A stretch of DNA of 64,000 bases from NCBI RefSeq assembly GCF_050510895.1, contig NZ_JBNINT010000001.1, positions 1,922,001-1,986,000 on the forward strand, written 5' to 3'. The notes under the pieces were generated by a model. That model made no database searches and was not told the origin of the DNA. It saw only the letters and a list, made by a program, of their open reading frames with translations. This document shows positions 19,797 through 29,449 of this stretch, piece after piece. Source of the stretch: Pannonibacter phragmitetus_B. Lineage in GTDB: Bacteria > Pseudomonadota > Alphaproteobacteria > Rhizobiales > Stappiaceae. The position numbers and the translations under genes are program-made. Within the stretch, counting starts at the first letter, position 1. Each line of letters begins with the position of its first letter.

Positions 19797-20942
19797 CTAG
19801 TCGGTTACTGTCTCTTTGGCAAAGGCAAGTACGTCCCTTGGATCAAGCTCCACACTCACATCAGAACCTGCAGTAAGCCCCTCGTCGCCGCGCAACCGCG
19901 CTTTCAGGGGTTGGGACAGTCCTTCCACATCCACGAGCACCAGATCCGCCATTCCGATGAACCGGCGGCTGAGTATGCGGCCCTTGCAGCCTTTGCCTTC
20001 AGCGCCGGAAAGGATCACGCCCTCGGGGCGCACGCAAATGTCCAGTTTTGTGCCGGCAGGCAGGCACCGCTCGGGCTCCAGCGCCAGGCGGCCCAGGGCA
20101 CATTCAAGCCCATCTTCCGTCGCCGTCCCCTCCAGTTCATTGACCTCCGAGAAGAAGCGGGCGGCAAACCGGCTTTTGGGCGCGAGATAAAGCTCCCGCG
20201 CCGTGCCAAATTGCACCAGGCGCCCGCGCCGCATCAGCGCAATCCGGTCACCCATGCGCATCGCTTCTTCTGGATCGTGCGTCACCATGATGCAGGTCGC
20301 ACGCGTCTCGCGCAGGATCATCAGGGTTTCCTCGCGCACATCATCGCGCAAACGCCTGTCGAGGCCCGAGAACGGCTCATCCATCAGCAGGATTCCGGGG
20401 CGCGGCGCAATCGCGCGGGCCAGCGCCACGCGCTGCTGTTCGCCTCCGGACAAGGAATGGGGATAGTCATCTGCATAGCCCGCAAGCCCCACCCGCGCCA
20501 GCATCTGCCCGGCCACCGCGCGGGCCGCGTCCCGGCTCAGCTGCGTCAGGCCGAACATCACGTTCTCCCGATTGGTCAGATGCGGAAACAGCGCGTAGTC
20601 CTGAAACATCAGCCCGACACCGCGCTTCTCGGGCGGCAGGAAGCGCGCAGGCCCAGCGACTTCCTCGCCATTGATCAGTACGCGCCCGGAGGTCTGTGGC
20701 TCGACGCCGGCAGCGATACGCATCAGCGTTGTCTTGCCACAGCCCGAGTGGCCCAGAAGACAGAGGATCTCTCCCGGCTCGATGCTAAGGCTGACCCCGT
20801 GGAGCGTCGGCACGCCATCATAGGCATGAAAGACATTCTCAAAGGCGAGCCCCGCTGCAAAAGCCGCCCCCGCCGTGCCGCGAGCGCCCCAGCCGGGTGT
20901 GTCACCGCTTTCGGGCCGTTCCTTAAGGGCAGTTACGCTCAT
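19797..20942 (-). CDS. Orphan ABC transporter ATPase with TOBE-like domain (Fe3+/polyamine type)
   Basis: This is a 381-residue ATP-binding subunit of the FbpC/PotA/MalK class. Walker A is GHSGCGKTTL, the Q-loop lies in VGLMFQDYALFPHL, the signature is SLSGGEQQRVALARAIA, Walker B is ILLMDEPFSGLD and the H-loop is VTHDPEEA. The C-terminal roughly 120 residues form a TOBE-like domain, seen in ferric iron, spermidine/putrescine and thiamine importers. It overlaps the scpB stop by 4 bases (ATGA). No permease or binding protein lies nearby, so the substrate is unknown and the transporter partners must be elsewhere. Confidence 0.85.
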   Translation of the reverse strand: MSVTALKERPESGDTPGWGARGTAGAAFAAGLAFENVFHAYDGVPTLHGVSLSIEPGEILCLLGHSGCGKTTLMRIAAGVEPQTSGRVLINGEEVAGPARFLPPEKRGVGLMFQDYALFPHLTNRENVMFGLTQLSRDAARAVAGQMLARVGLAGYADDYPHSLSGGEQQRVALARAIAPRPGILLMDEPFSGLDRRLRDDVREETLMILRETRATCIMVTHDPEEAMRMGDRIALMRRGRLVQFGTARELYLAPKSRFAARFFSEVNELEGTATEDGLECALGRLALEPERCLPAGTKLDICVRPEGVILSGAEGKGCKGRILSRRFIGMADLVLVDVEGLSQPLKARLRGDEGLTAGSDVSVELDPRDVLAFAKETVTD

Positions 20943-21598
20943 TGCTGCGGTTCCTCTTCCTCAAGCTGCTCGAAGTCGAACAGTTCCCCCGTCTCCAGCG
21001 GATCTTCATCCGGGGCAAGGGTATCCGAATCGTCAGGCATCGGCACATGGAAGCTGGCCGGGATGGCGCTGTCGAGCAGCCCTGCCCCCTTCAGCTCCTC
21101 AAGACCCGGCAAATCTCCAATGACCTCCAGCCCGAAATGGTCGAGGAAGGCATCCGTGGTGCCGTAGGTCACTGGCCGGCCCGGAGTCCTGCGGCGGCCG
21201 CGCATGCGGATCCAGCCGGTTTCCATCAGCACGTCGAGCGTCCCCTTGTTGGTTGAAACGCCGCGGATCTCTTCTACTTCGGCCCGGGTTACAGGCTGGT
21301 GATAGGCAATGATGGCGAGGGTTTCCAGCGCGGCGCGCGAGAGCTTGCGCTGCTCAACGGCCTCACGCTGCAACAGATAGGCCAGGTCCTCGGCTGTGCG
21401 GAAGGCCCACTTTCCGGCCACCCGTACCAGATTGACGCCGCGCATCGCATAATGGCGCTTCAGCTCGGACAGGAGCCCATCCACATCCATGCCCTGCGGC
21501 AGACGGGCGGCAATATCATCCCGTGCGAGCGGCTCGGCAGATGCAAAGAGCAGCGCTTCCACCATGCGCAGACCATCCCGGTCGATCTCATTCGCCAT
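20939..21598 (-). CDS. scpB: Segregation and condensation protein B
   Basis: This is a 219-residue kleisin-associated winged-helix protein, which with ScpA and SMC forms bacterial condensin. The start MANEIDRDGLRMVEALLFA at 21598 gives the family N terminus and overlaps the scpA stop by 11 bases. VEQRKLSRAALETLAIIAYHQP and VTRAEVEEIRGVSTNKGTLD are the diagnostic ScpB motifs. The acidic C-terminal tail (DDSDTLAPDEDPLETGE) is typical of Hyphomicrobiales. A longer in-frame start at 21676 lies inside scpA and is rejected. Confidence 0.95.
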   Translation of the reverse strand: MANEIDRDGLRMVEALLFASAEPLARDDIAARLPQGMDVDGLLSELKRHYAMRGVNLVRVAGKWAFRTAEDLAYLLQREAVEQRKLSRAALETLAIIAYHQPVTRAEVEEIRGVSTNKGTLDVLMETGWIRMRGRRRTPGRPVTYGTTDAFLDHFGLEVIGDLPGLEELKGAGLLDSAIPASFHVPMPDDSDTLAPDEDPLETGELFDFEQLEEEEPQQ

Positions 21599-22394
21599 CG
21601 CGGCCGCCCTCCTGACGTTTCCTGATATAGACCGGTTCAAATGGCCCAGACTGGCGCAATTCGATATGTCCCTCACGCACCATTTCCAGGCTGGCGGAAA
21701 ACGTGCTGGCCAGAACGGTCGCCCGCTCCTGATCGTCCATCAGATAGTCCATCAAATAGGAGTTGATCGGCGCCCAGTCCGCCATGCTGCCGACAAGGCG
21801 CGTGAGGATTTCACGCGCCTCCTGCAGCGACCACACGGTTCTGAGCCGCACCCGCACATGGGTAACCGACTGACGCTGGCGCTGCGCTGCATAGGCGGTC
21901 AGAAGCTCGTAGATGGTCGCGGTCCAGACGCTCTTGCGCTGCACGGCGAGTTGCTGCGGAGCGCCACGTGCAAACACATCCCGGCCGAGCCGGTTGCGGG
22001 CCATCAGCGCTGCCGCCGCATTGCGCATCGCCTCCAGCCGTTGCAGGCGGAAGGCAAGCGCTGCGGCCAGTTCCTCGCCCGTCGGCTCGTCCTCGTTCTT
22101 CTGTTCAGGGATCAGCAGCCGCGACTTCAAATAAGCAAGCCATGCCGCCATCACCAGATAGTCGGCCGCCAGCTCCAGCCGCATCTTGTGGGCTTCGGAA
22201 ACGAAGGCGAGATACTGCTCCACCAGCGCAAGAATGGAAATGCGGGTGAGATCCACCTTCTGGCCACGCGCCAGTGTCAGCAGAAGGTCGAGCGGGCCTT
22301 CGAAACCGTCCACATCCACAACAAGCTGCGGGTCGGACACCGCCCGCTCGCTGTCGATGGGCGGGCCTTCCAGAAAGTCCGGCTGTGTCACCAT
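21588..22394 (-). CDS. scpA: Segregation and condensation protein A (kleisin)
   Basis: This is a 268-residue ScpA. The N-terminal kleisin motif VDVDGFEGPLDLLLTLARGQ and KVDLTRISILALVEQYLAF are clear, and a C-terminal winged helix follows (VREGHIELRQSGPFEPVYIR). ScpA bridges the SMC heads and recruits ScpB. It lies 40 bases downstream of nagZ and overlaps scpB, so nagZ-scpA-scpB look like one transcript. Confidence 0.95.
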   Translation of the reverse strand: MVTQPDFLEGPPIDSERAVSDPQLVVDVDGFEGPLDLLLTLARGQKVDLTRISILALVEQYLAFVSEAHKMRLELAADYLVMAAWLAYLKSRLLIPEQKNEDEPTGEELAAALAFRLQRLEAMRNAAAALMARNRLGRDVFARGAPQQLAVQRKSVWTATIYELLTAYAAQRQRQSVTHVRVRLRTVWSLQEAREILTRLVGSMADWAPINSYLMDYLMDDQERATVLASTFSASLEMVREGHIELRQSGPFEPVYIRKRQEGGRDGE

Positions 22395-22434
22395 CTGCCG
22401 TTTCCTTCAAGCTCAGGCTCAGGCTGATGCAGCT

Positions 22435-23457
22435 TCAAACCAGCCCTGCACCGTTCAGCAGTTCATCCATTTCCGTCCGCGCCATATGCGCATCGAATCC
22501 TGTTTCCGGCGCCGGGCACATGGCAAGAGCCCTCTCGCACCGGGCAAGGCTGGCACCTTGAAGGACTGGCGTAACTGCCGCCACCTGCTGCATCTCGGTC
22601 AGATCGCCGTTGCAGTGAAGCGCAAGATCACAGCCGGCGGCAAAGGATTTCGCCGCCCGGCTGCCAATATCGCCGCCCAGAGCCTCCATGGAAAGATCGT
22701 CACTCATCAGCACGCCGTCAAAGCCGATCTGACGGCGGATGACCTCTTCAATGATGATCTTGGACTGAGTGGCCGGGTGATCCGGATCGATATCCTCGAA
22801 CAGCAGATGACAGGTCATGCCAAGAGGCAGATCTGCAAGCTTGCGGAAAGGCAGCATGTCCACCGCTTCCACCTCGGCACGCGGTGCCCGCACGCGGGGC
22901 AGCTCAAGATGGCTGTCCACTTCCGCCCGCCCGTGGCCGGGAAGATGCTTGATCACCGGAAGCACGCCGCCCGCCAGCAGCCCGCTGCAAGCGGCCCGGG
23001 CAAGCACGGCCACCGTCTCCGGCTCATCCGCATAGGCCCGGTCACCAATGGCATCAACGGTCTGCGGAAACAGCACGTCCAGCACGGGCATGCAGTCAAC
23101 GGAGATGCCTAGGCCGGCAAGATCATGGGCGATGAGCCGCGCCCCCAGAAAAGCTGCACGCAGGCCCTTCTCCCGGTCAAGTTCATAAAGCTGCCCGAAG
23201 CGGCGCGCAGGCGGATAGGACGGGGCGAGCGGCGGGCGCAGGCGCTGCACCCGCCCGCCTTCCTGGTCGATCAGCACGGGAGCGTCCGTGCGGCCAACCG
23301 CCTCACGGAAGGCGGCGGTCAGGGCACTGATCTGCTCGCGGCTCTCGCAATTGCGGCGGAAGAGAATGAGCCCCCAAGGGTCTTCCGCAGCCAGAAAGGC
23401 GCGCTCTTCCTCCGAAAGTTTCAGCCCCGCACAGCCCGTGATGAATGCCTTCGTCAT
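22435..23457 (-). CDS. nagZ: Beta-N-acetylhexosaminidase (NagZ, GH3)
   Basis: This is a 340-residue cytoplasmic glycoside hydrolase family 3 enzyme that removes GlcNAc from recycled 1,6-anhydro-muropeptides. IDQEGGRVQRLRPP, the substrate-binding KHLPGHGRAEVDSHLELP and the nucleophile segment SDDLSMEALGGDIGSRA are present. The start at 23457 (MTKAFITGCAG) is preferred over an in-frame start 12 codons upstream. It heads the nagZ-scpA-scpB-ABC run, and the gene appears intact. Confidence 0.95.
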   Translation of the reverse strand: MTKAFITGCAGLKLSEEERAFLAAEDPWGLILFRRNCESREQISALTAAFREAVGRTDAPVLIDQEGGRVQRLRPPLAPSYPPARRFGQLYELDREKGLRAAFLGARLIAHDLAGLGISVDCMPVLDVLFPQTVDAIGDRAYADEPETVAVLARAACSGLLAGGVLPVIKHLPGHGRAEVDSHLELPRVRAPRAEVEAVDMLPFRKLADLPLGMTCHLLFEDIDPDHPATQSKIIIEEVIRRQIGFDGVLMSDDLSMEALGGDIGSRAAKSFAAGCDLALHCNGDLTEMQQVAAVTPVLQGASLARCERALAMCPAPETGFDAHMARTEMDELLNGAGLV

Positions 23458-23592
23458 CAAACACCTTTGCGGGTGCCCTTCCACAGGAAGCACCCGGATC
23501 TGTCAGGCCGCACAAAGGGCTGATTTGCACCCTTCGTCCACCTGGCTCATAAACATGTCCCGAGACCCATGTGCCAATCACAGGATGCCATC

Positions 23593-24601
23593 ATGCGCAA
23601 GCGCCACGATACACCCAAGGGAAGTCTTCACAGCCTCACGGTCGCAAGTCCCCTGCTGGCAGCCAATCTCCTGGGCGATCCGGCAGAGCGCGAGGTCATC
23701 GTCTACGTGCCACATGGCCATGATGGCAAGGGGCTTCCGCTTCTCGTGGATCTGGCTGGCTTCACCGGATCGGGTCCTGGGCATGCCGCCTGGAAGAATT
23801 TCGGCGAGAACCTGCCCGAGCGGCTGGACCGCATGATCGAGGACGGCACCTTGCCTCCGGTTGTCATAGCCATGCCAGACTGCTTCACCCGGCTGGGCGG
23901 CAACCAGTATGTCGATCTCGGCTGCAATGGGTCTGTGGGCGCAATATCTGACAGGGCCAATGCTGGACGCTGTCGAGGGCAGATTTGGCTGCGGCGGTGC
24001 TGGCCGGCGTGGGCTTTTCGGCAAATCATCCGGTGGCTATGGCGCCATTGTCCATGCCATGCGGCATGCGAATGTTTGGTCTGCCGCCGCCTGTCATTCA
24101 GGCGACATGGCTTTCGAGCTGTGCTACCTGCCCGACATGCCCAGCGTGCTGCGCGCGCTGGCGCGCAAGGGCGGGTCGGTGGAGCGTTTCATCACAGACT
24201 TTGAGGCAGGACCGAAATTCTCTGGCTCCGACATGCATGTGCTCATGGCACTCGCCATGGCCGCAAGCTATGATCCGGACCCTGACTGTTTCTGCGGCAT
24301 CCGTCTGCCCGTCACCTCCAGTACATGTGAACTCATCCCCGAGCGTTGGGCCAACTGGCTGGCACATGACCCTGCACAAATTGTCACGCAGCACATAGAC
24401 GCGCTTGCAAGCCTCAAGGCGCTGTGGATCGATTGCGGCGATGTCGACCAGTACAATCTCCTCTACGGCGCCCGCCGCCTGCACCAGACGCTGACCGCAA
24501 GGGGCGTGCAGCATGTCTATGAGGAGTTCCCGGACAACCACTCTTCCATCGACTACAGACTGGAGCGCAGCTTGCCTCACCTTGTAAAGGCATTGATGTA
24601 A
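23593..24601 (+). CDS. Esterase-D / S-formylglutathione-hydrolase-like alpha/beta hydrolase (apparent frameshift)
   Basis: This is a putative esterase of the D-type fold. The N-terminal part reads REVIVYVPHGHDGKGLPLLV and PPVVIAMPDCFTRLGGNQYV. The C-terminal part contains the nucleophile elbow GLFGKSSGGYGAIVHAMR and a terminal DNHSSIDYRLERSLPHL (candidate catalytic His). Removing one base from GATCTC at 23914-23919 joins them as NQYVDSAAMGLWAQYL, giving 335 residues. The start at 23593 is preceded by ACAGGA; an in-frame ATG at 23569 exists. It stands alone between divergent nagZ and a strong terminator. The substrate is unknown. Confidence 0.78.
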
Positions 24602-24617
24602 GGCCTTGCAGTTTAAC

Positions 24618-24651
24618 AAAAAAACGCCGGTCAGATGACCGGCGTTTTTTT
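24618..24651. terminator. Bidirectional rho-independent terminator
   Basis: A near-perfect hairpin (AAAACGCCGGTCA / TGACCGGCGTTTT) is flanked by an A-tract and a T7 tract. It lies between the convergent stops of the esterase and the SPOR-protein gene. Confidence 0.9.
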
Positions 24652-24667
24652 CATTTGAGTGCCTGCC

Positions 24668-27521
24668 TCAGTTGCGGCGGACGAAGCAATCGCCACCGGC
24701 AGACTGCAAGCTCCCGCAGAGCGCATCGGCAGCATCCTTGGACCCGGCCGGAATGCGCACGCGGTAGAACGTGCCGCGGCCCTCAATCTCGATCGGTTCG
24801 ATCACCGGTGTCTGCCCGCCTAGTACCGACGGATACCGGCGTTGAAGGGCTGCGTAGGCAGTCTGCGCCTGTTCCTGACTGCGTTGCGACGTCACCTGCA
24901 CCACATAGGTTCCCGGCGCGATCGACGACGCTGCCGGAGTTGTGGCCGGCGCCTGTTGAGTGGGCTGAGCCGCAACAGGCTGGGGCGCTGCTGGCTGGGT
25001 CAGGTTCAGCGGGCCGGAATTGGAAGGCTGCGGAGAAGAGGGCTGGGCCGGAACGGGCTGCGGCTGAACAGCAGCAACCTGCGCTCCCGGAGCCGGTTTC
25101 ACGCGCGGAGATGCTCCCTTGAAAATTGCATCCGCTGCTCGCTGTTCCTCCGGGGTTACCGGCGTCAGAGCTTCAGCGGGCTGCCCGGCACCCGGCGCAG
25201 GCGTCAGGGTCGCGACAGGAGCAAGCACGCCAGCTGCTTCAGGCATCCCTGGCGTTTCCAAGGCCGGGGCTTGCGCCGCCGGTGTGGGCGAAACGGTCCT
25301 TACGGTCCCCGCCCCGGCGGCCTCAGCGCCCGAGGTGCCGTTGATGATCGTCCCGTCGGGCCGCACCACAAGCGTACGTACGCGCTTCGGTGCCCCAGGC
25401 GTCAGATCCGACGCAGAGCCGTCAACCGGTGCCGGAGGAAGTTCGGCCGGTTCCGGGCTGTCCTGCACGACCAAACGCTCACCATCGGCAGGCTCTCCGC
25501 CCACACGGTCATAAATGAGCTTGGCTGGCTGGCTGGCGCCGCTCTCAGCAGGTTCGGGATAGGTCTTCAGCGGCTCTTCGAGCCCTGCAATCACCTGTGG
25601 CGGGCCATCTGGCACGGAAGAGCGTCCCGTCCCGAACAGCGCAAACGCAGCCCCTCCCACAACCGCCACGCCAATCACAGCAGCGGCGATTTTCAGGCCG
25701 CGGCGGCTGTTACCAGCGTGCGGAGCGGCGTGCTCTTCAGATGAGGAATGCGGCGGAAGGATGCCGGCGCCCGCAAGCGTCGGATCACTTTCCTGCATGG
25801 CGCGGGCAACCGCATCAAGATCGTAGCCACCCGGAGGGGCGGCGCTTCGTCCTCATCATAGAGCAACGGCAGCTGCTGAGCCTGCGGGCGGCTCTGGGCA
25901 AAGATATCGGCAATGTCGCCTTCAGACAGATTATCTTCGACAGGACCGGCATCACGCGGAAGATTGCGCAAGGCATCCGGCCAGGCCATGTCATCAATAT
26001 CGGCGGCATCAAGGCTGGAGGACATCTGCTCGGGCTCGCGGGCCTTCTGCAGTCTTTCGTCGTTGAACAAAGATCCGACGAGATCGTCCAGTTCGGCAAA
26101 ACTGGCCGAAGCTTCCTTAGCACTGCGCACGGCCGCCTCAGACGCCAGCGACGGCCAGGGCTGTGTTGCATCCGGCACGAAGGGAACTGCGGCGGTGGCC
26201 GCCTTGCTCGGCTGGGGTGCAGCCGCAAGTGCCTCGGGGTCATAGCCGCCGTAGGACGGCGCACTGGCGGGCTTGTGCGAAGGCTCGGTCTTCGCCTGCG
26301 GAATCTGAGGTGTTGCGCGCGGCTTGAAAGTCCGCTCCGCAGACTTCCCGCCAGCAGACGAAGCCTCTTCGCTCAACGCAGACACCAGCGACCCGGCAAG
26401 GGCAGCCGAAAGACCTGAAGCCATTGAGCCTGTCGCGGCAGCACGATCGGAAGAATCACGCTCTTCTTCGCCGTAGCCAGCAAAGGAAGAGGCAGGCTGC
26501 GCCGGTCTCTGCTCCTGAGGTGCGGCGTCGAAGGCGGCCTGCAGCTCACCCTCAAGCCCCTGCTCAAGGCTGGCAGCAAAGTCAAAGCCGCCTCCCTGAT
26601 CGAAGGACCCGCGCAAGGCGTTCTGATTCCCGGCGTAGTCCTCAGGCGAGTAGGCTTCTTCCGAATAGGTCTCTTCTTCCGGATAGACACCGCCGTCCGT
26701 GTAATCTGCGTCAGCATAGGTTGACGCGTCATAAGACTGGCTTGTGTAAACCTCGTCACCATCCATGGCCGCGTCGTCCACGGCATAGCCTGCAAGGTCT
26801 TGCGGATCGAGAGACAGATTCAGGCCCGGACGCTGCCCGGCATCAGCACTCTCCTGAGCGCCCTCACCGGCGTAATAGCTCCCGTCACCCGCAGCCAGCG
26901 AAGACGCAAAGGCATCCTCATCCAGCTGAAGGCCAGAGGAGCCGCGCAAGCTGTAGCTTTCAACGGACGGGCTATACTGCGCTGGCTCGGCCTCTTCATA
27001 GCGCAAGGGATCACCACCGCTGCGCAGATCCGGCGTAACAAAAGGCTGCGCCACGACCTCGGGATAGCCACTTTCCTCGCTGCGCGGAGTGCCATAAGGA
27101 TCTTCCAGATGAAAATCCGCAGGCTGGGGCTGGGCCGGATCGCCATAATCCGGCTGCGCGGCATAGGCCTCGTACGGCTCGTCCGCGTAAGATCCGGCGC
27201 CAGAGTAGGCCTCAGCACCTGAGCAAACCTCAGCGCCAGCATCGCTCTCCGGCTGGCCGTAGGCGCTCAAGTCTTCGTTACCACCATAGGCGGCATGCCC
27301 GGCAGCCTGGGGCTGGTCCAGCGCCCCCGCAGCAGATCATCCTGATCAAGCGCTGCGAAATAGTCGCCACCAGTTTCTGAAGATGCGGGACGATTGCGAT
27401 TGACGATGCGCGCCAGCTGAACCAGCGGATCCTCAGCGCCCAGCTGATCGTCCGTATGCCGTGCGGCAGCATCTGCCTCACGGACAGAATCGGATCTGGG
27501 AAAGTCAGAGCGTTGAGACAT
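24668..27521 (-). CDS. Large acidic SPOR-domain membrane protein (two apparent frameshifts)
   Basis: The product runs from MSQRSDFPRSDSVREAD to a C-terminal SPOR domain (GTYVVQVTSQRSQEQAQTAY, then TFYRVRIPAGSKDAADALC) that binds denuded peptidoglycan at division sites. The repaired length is about 951 residues. The first roughly 560 residues are acidic and rich in Tyr, Glu, Ala and Gly and look disordered. One membrane helix (LKIAAAVIGVAVVGGAAFAL) separates them from a Pro/Ala-rich periplasmic linker and SPOR. Two one-base deletions are inferred, in a C5 run at 27324-27328 and a G4 run at 25836-25839 (plus view). It lies after argS, as in other Hyphomicrobiales. A cell-division or envelope role is inferred. 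Confidence 0.82.
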
Positions 27522-27602
27522 ATTCGTGTTGCGTTCCACCGATGGCATCCGGCCAGGCCAACTGGCTATCCGGGATTACCCGGCCGGACACACTCTCCTG
27601 CC

Positions 27603-29369
27603 TCAGCGCATTTCCTGGGGGGCGTCGACTCCAAGAATTGCAAGCCCAGAAGCAAGAACCAAAGATACCGCCCTCACAAGAGCAAGACGCGCGAGAGTCA
27701 ACTCTGTATTTTCAGGGTTAATAAAACGTAATTGCGGCATTTCCTTGCCACGGTTCCAGTGCGCATGCAAGGAACTTGCCAGATCATGCAGGAAAAACGC
27801 GATTCTGTGCGGCTCATGCGCCTCGGCGGCGGCGTCGACCATCTTCGGCCACATCGCAAGTTTGCCGATCAGCTCCAGTTCACCAGAATCACTCAGGCCT
27901 TCGTAGCTCACCGCAGCCAGTGCAGCATCCGAAAGATCCTGCCCCTTCAGCTCTTCAGCGGCCTGCCGCAGCACAGAGCAGCAACGGGCATGACCATACT
28001 GCACGTAGAAGACGGGATTGTCCTTTGACTGTTCGGTCACCTTCTGGAAATCGAAGTCGAGCGGTGCGTCATTCTTGCGGAAGAGCATCATGAAACGCAC
28101 CGGATCGCGGCCCACTTCCTCCACCACATCGCGCAGGGTAACGAAGTCACCGGCACGCTTGGACATGCGCACAGGCTCACCCGCCCGGAACAGCTTCACC
28201 AGCTGGCAGAGCCGCACGATGACCTCGGAAGAACCACCGGAAATGGCCTTGCCGACCGCTTCCAGACGCTTCACATAGCCGCCGTGGTCGGCACCCAGCA
28301 CATAGACCATCTCCTTGAAGCCGCGCTCGTATTTCGACAGAAAATAAGCAACGTCTGCAGCGAAATAGGTATAGGAGCCGTCGGACTTCTTCAGCGGCCG
28401 GTCAATGTCGTCGCCAAAGCCGGTGGCGCGGAACAGGGTCTGCTCGCGGTCTTCCCAGTCCTCCGGCAGCTGCCCCTTCGGCGGCGGCAGAGTGCCCTCA
28501 TAGACGAGATCACGGCCGCGCAGCACATCCAGCATGTGATCGATGGGTGATTCTCCGGCTGCATTGCGCTCATGCAGGGTGCGCTCGGAGAAGAAGACGT
28601 CGTGATGCACGTTGAGCAGCTTCAGATCGCCGCGGATCAGCTCCATCATGCCCGAAATCGCCGCTTCCTTGACGATGGGCAGAGCTGCTTCCTCGCCCAT
28701 TTCAAGCAGAGCCTTGCCGTGGGCTTTCACCAGCTCTTCGCCCACCGGCTTCAGATAGTCGCCCGGATAGAGGCCGGCCGGGATCTCGCCGATATCCTCG
28801 CCCAAAGCCTCGCGGTAGCGCAGGAAGGCGCTGCGGGCGAGCGTGTCGATCTGCGAGCCCGCATCGTTGATGTAATATTCGCGGGTCACCTCATAACCGG
28901 CATAGGCCAGCAGGTTGGCCAGCGCATCACCAAAGACCGCGCCGCGCGTGTGGCCCACATGCATCGGACCGGTCGGGTTGGCCGAAACATACTCCACGTT
29001 GACCTTGGCCCCGCCACCGAGTGCGGAGCGGCCGAAGCTCAGGCCGCCGCTGACGACAGCGCCCAGAATCCGCTGCCACACCACAGGCTTGACGCGCAGA
29101 TTGATGAAGCCGGGACCTGCAACACTGACTTCGGCAACTTCCGCATCCTTGGCAAGAGCTGCTGAAATCTGGTCGGCCAGATCACGCGGCTTCATGCCGA
29201 GCTGCTTGGACAGGACCATCGCAGCATTGGTGGCAAGGTCGCCATGGGCTGGGTCACGGGGGCTTTCCACGGTGATGCGGGCAAGGTCCTGATCGCTCAA
29301 GGGGCTGGGAAGATCGAGCGCCTTAACGGCAGCCTGCACCCGGGTGGTGAATTCAGCAAAGATGTTCAT
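27603..29369 (-). CDS. argS: Arginyl-tRNA synthetase
   Basis: This is a 588-residue class I synthetase. Features in order are an N-terminal additional domain, the HIGH-type motif in SANPTGPMHVGHTRGAVFGD, the KMSKS-like motif in PVRMSKRAGDFVTLRDVVEE, and a C-terminal anticodon-binding domain containing NPVFYVQYGHARCCSVLRQA. Full length and intact. It lies 80 bases downstream of dgt and 81 upstream of the SPOR gene on the same strand, the usual dgt-argS-SPOR order in this order of bacteria. Confidence 0.97.
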   Translation of the reverse strand: MNIFAEFTTRVQAAVKALDLPSPLSDQDLARITVESPRDPAHGDLATNAAMVLSKQLGMKPRDLADQISAALAKDAEVAEVSVAGPGFINLRVKPVVWQRILGAVVSGGLSFGRSALGGGAKVNVEYVSANPTGPMHVGHTRGAVFGDALANLLAYAGYEVTREYYINDAGSQIDTLARSAFLRYREALGEDIGEIPAGLYPGDYLKPVGEELVKAHGKALLEMGEEAALPIVKEAAISGMMELIRGDLKLLNVHHDVFFSERTLHERNAAGESPIDHMLDVLRGRDLVYEGTLPPPKGQLPEDWEDREQTLFRATGFGDDIDRPLKKSDGSYTYFAADVAYFLSKYERGFKEMVYVLGADHGGYVKRLEAVGKAISGGSSEVIVRLCQLVKLFRAGEPVRMSKRAGDFVTLRDVVEEVGRDPVRFMMLFRKNDAPLDFDFQKVTEQSKDNPVFYVQYGHARCCSVLRQAAEELKGQDLSDAALAAVSYEGLSDSGELELIGKLAMWPKMVDAAAEAHEPHRIAFFLHDLASSLHAHWNRGKEMPQLRFINPENTELTLARLALVRAVSLVLASGLAILGVDAPQEMR

Positions 29370-29449
29370 CGTGTGGCCAATCTGGCTTGTCTTGAAAAGG
29401 AATGTCGTGTGTGCCCCGGCGCAGGCCGTGGCGTGTCTTGCGGCGGGGC

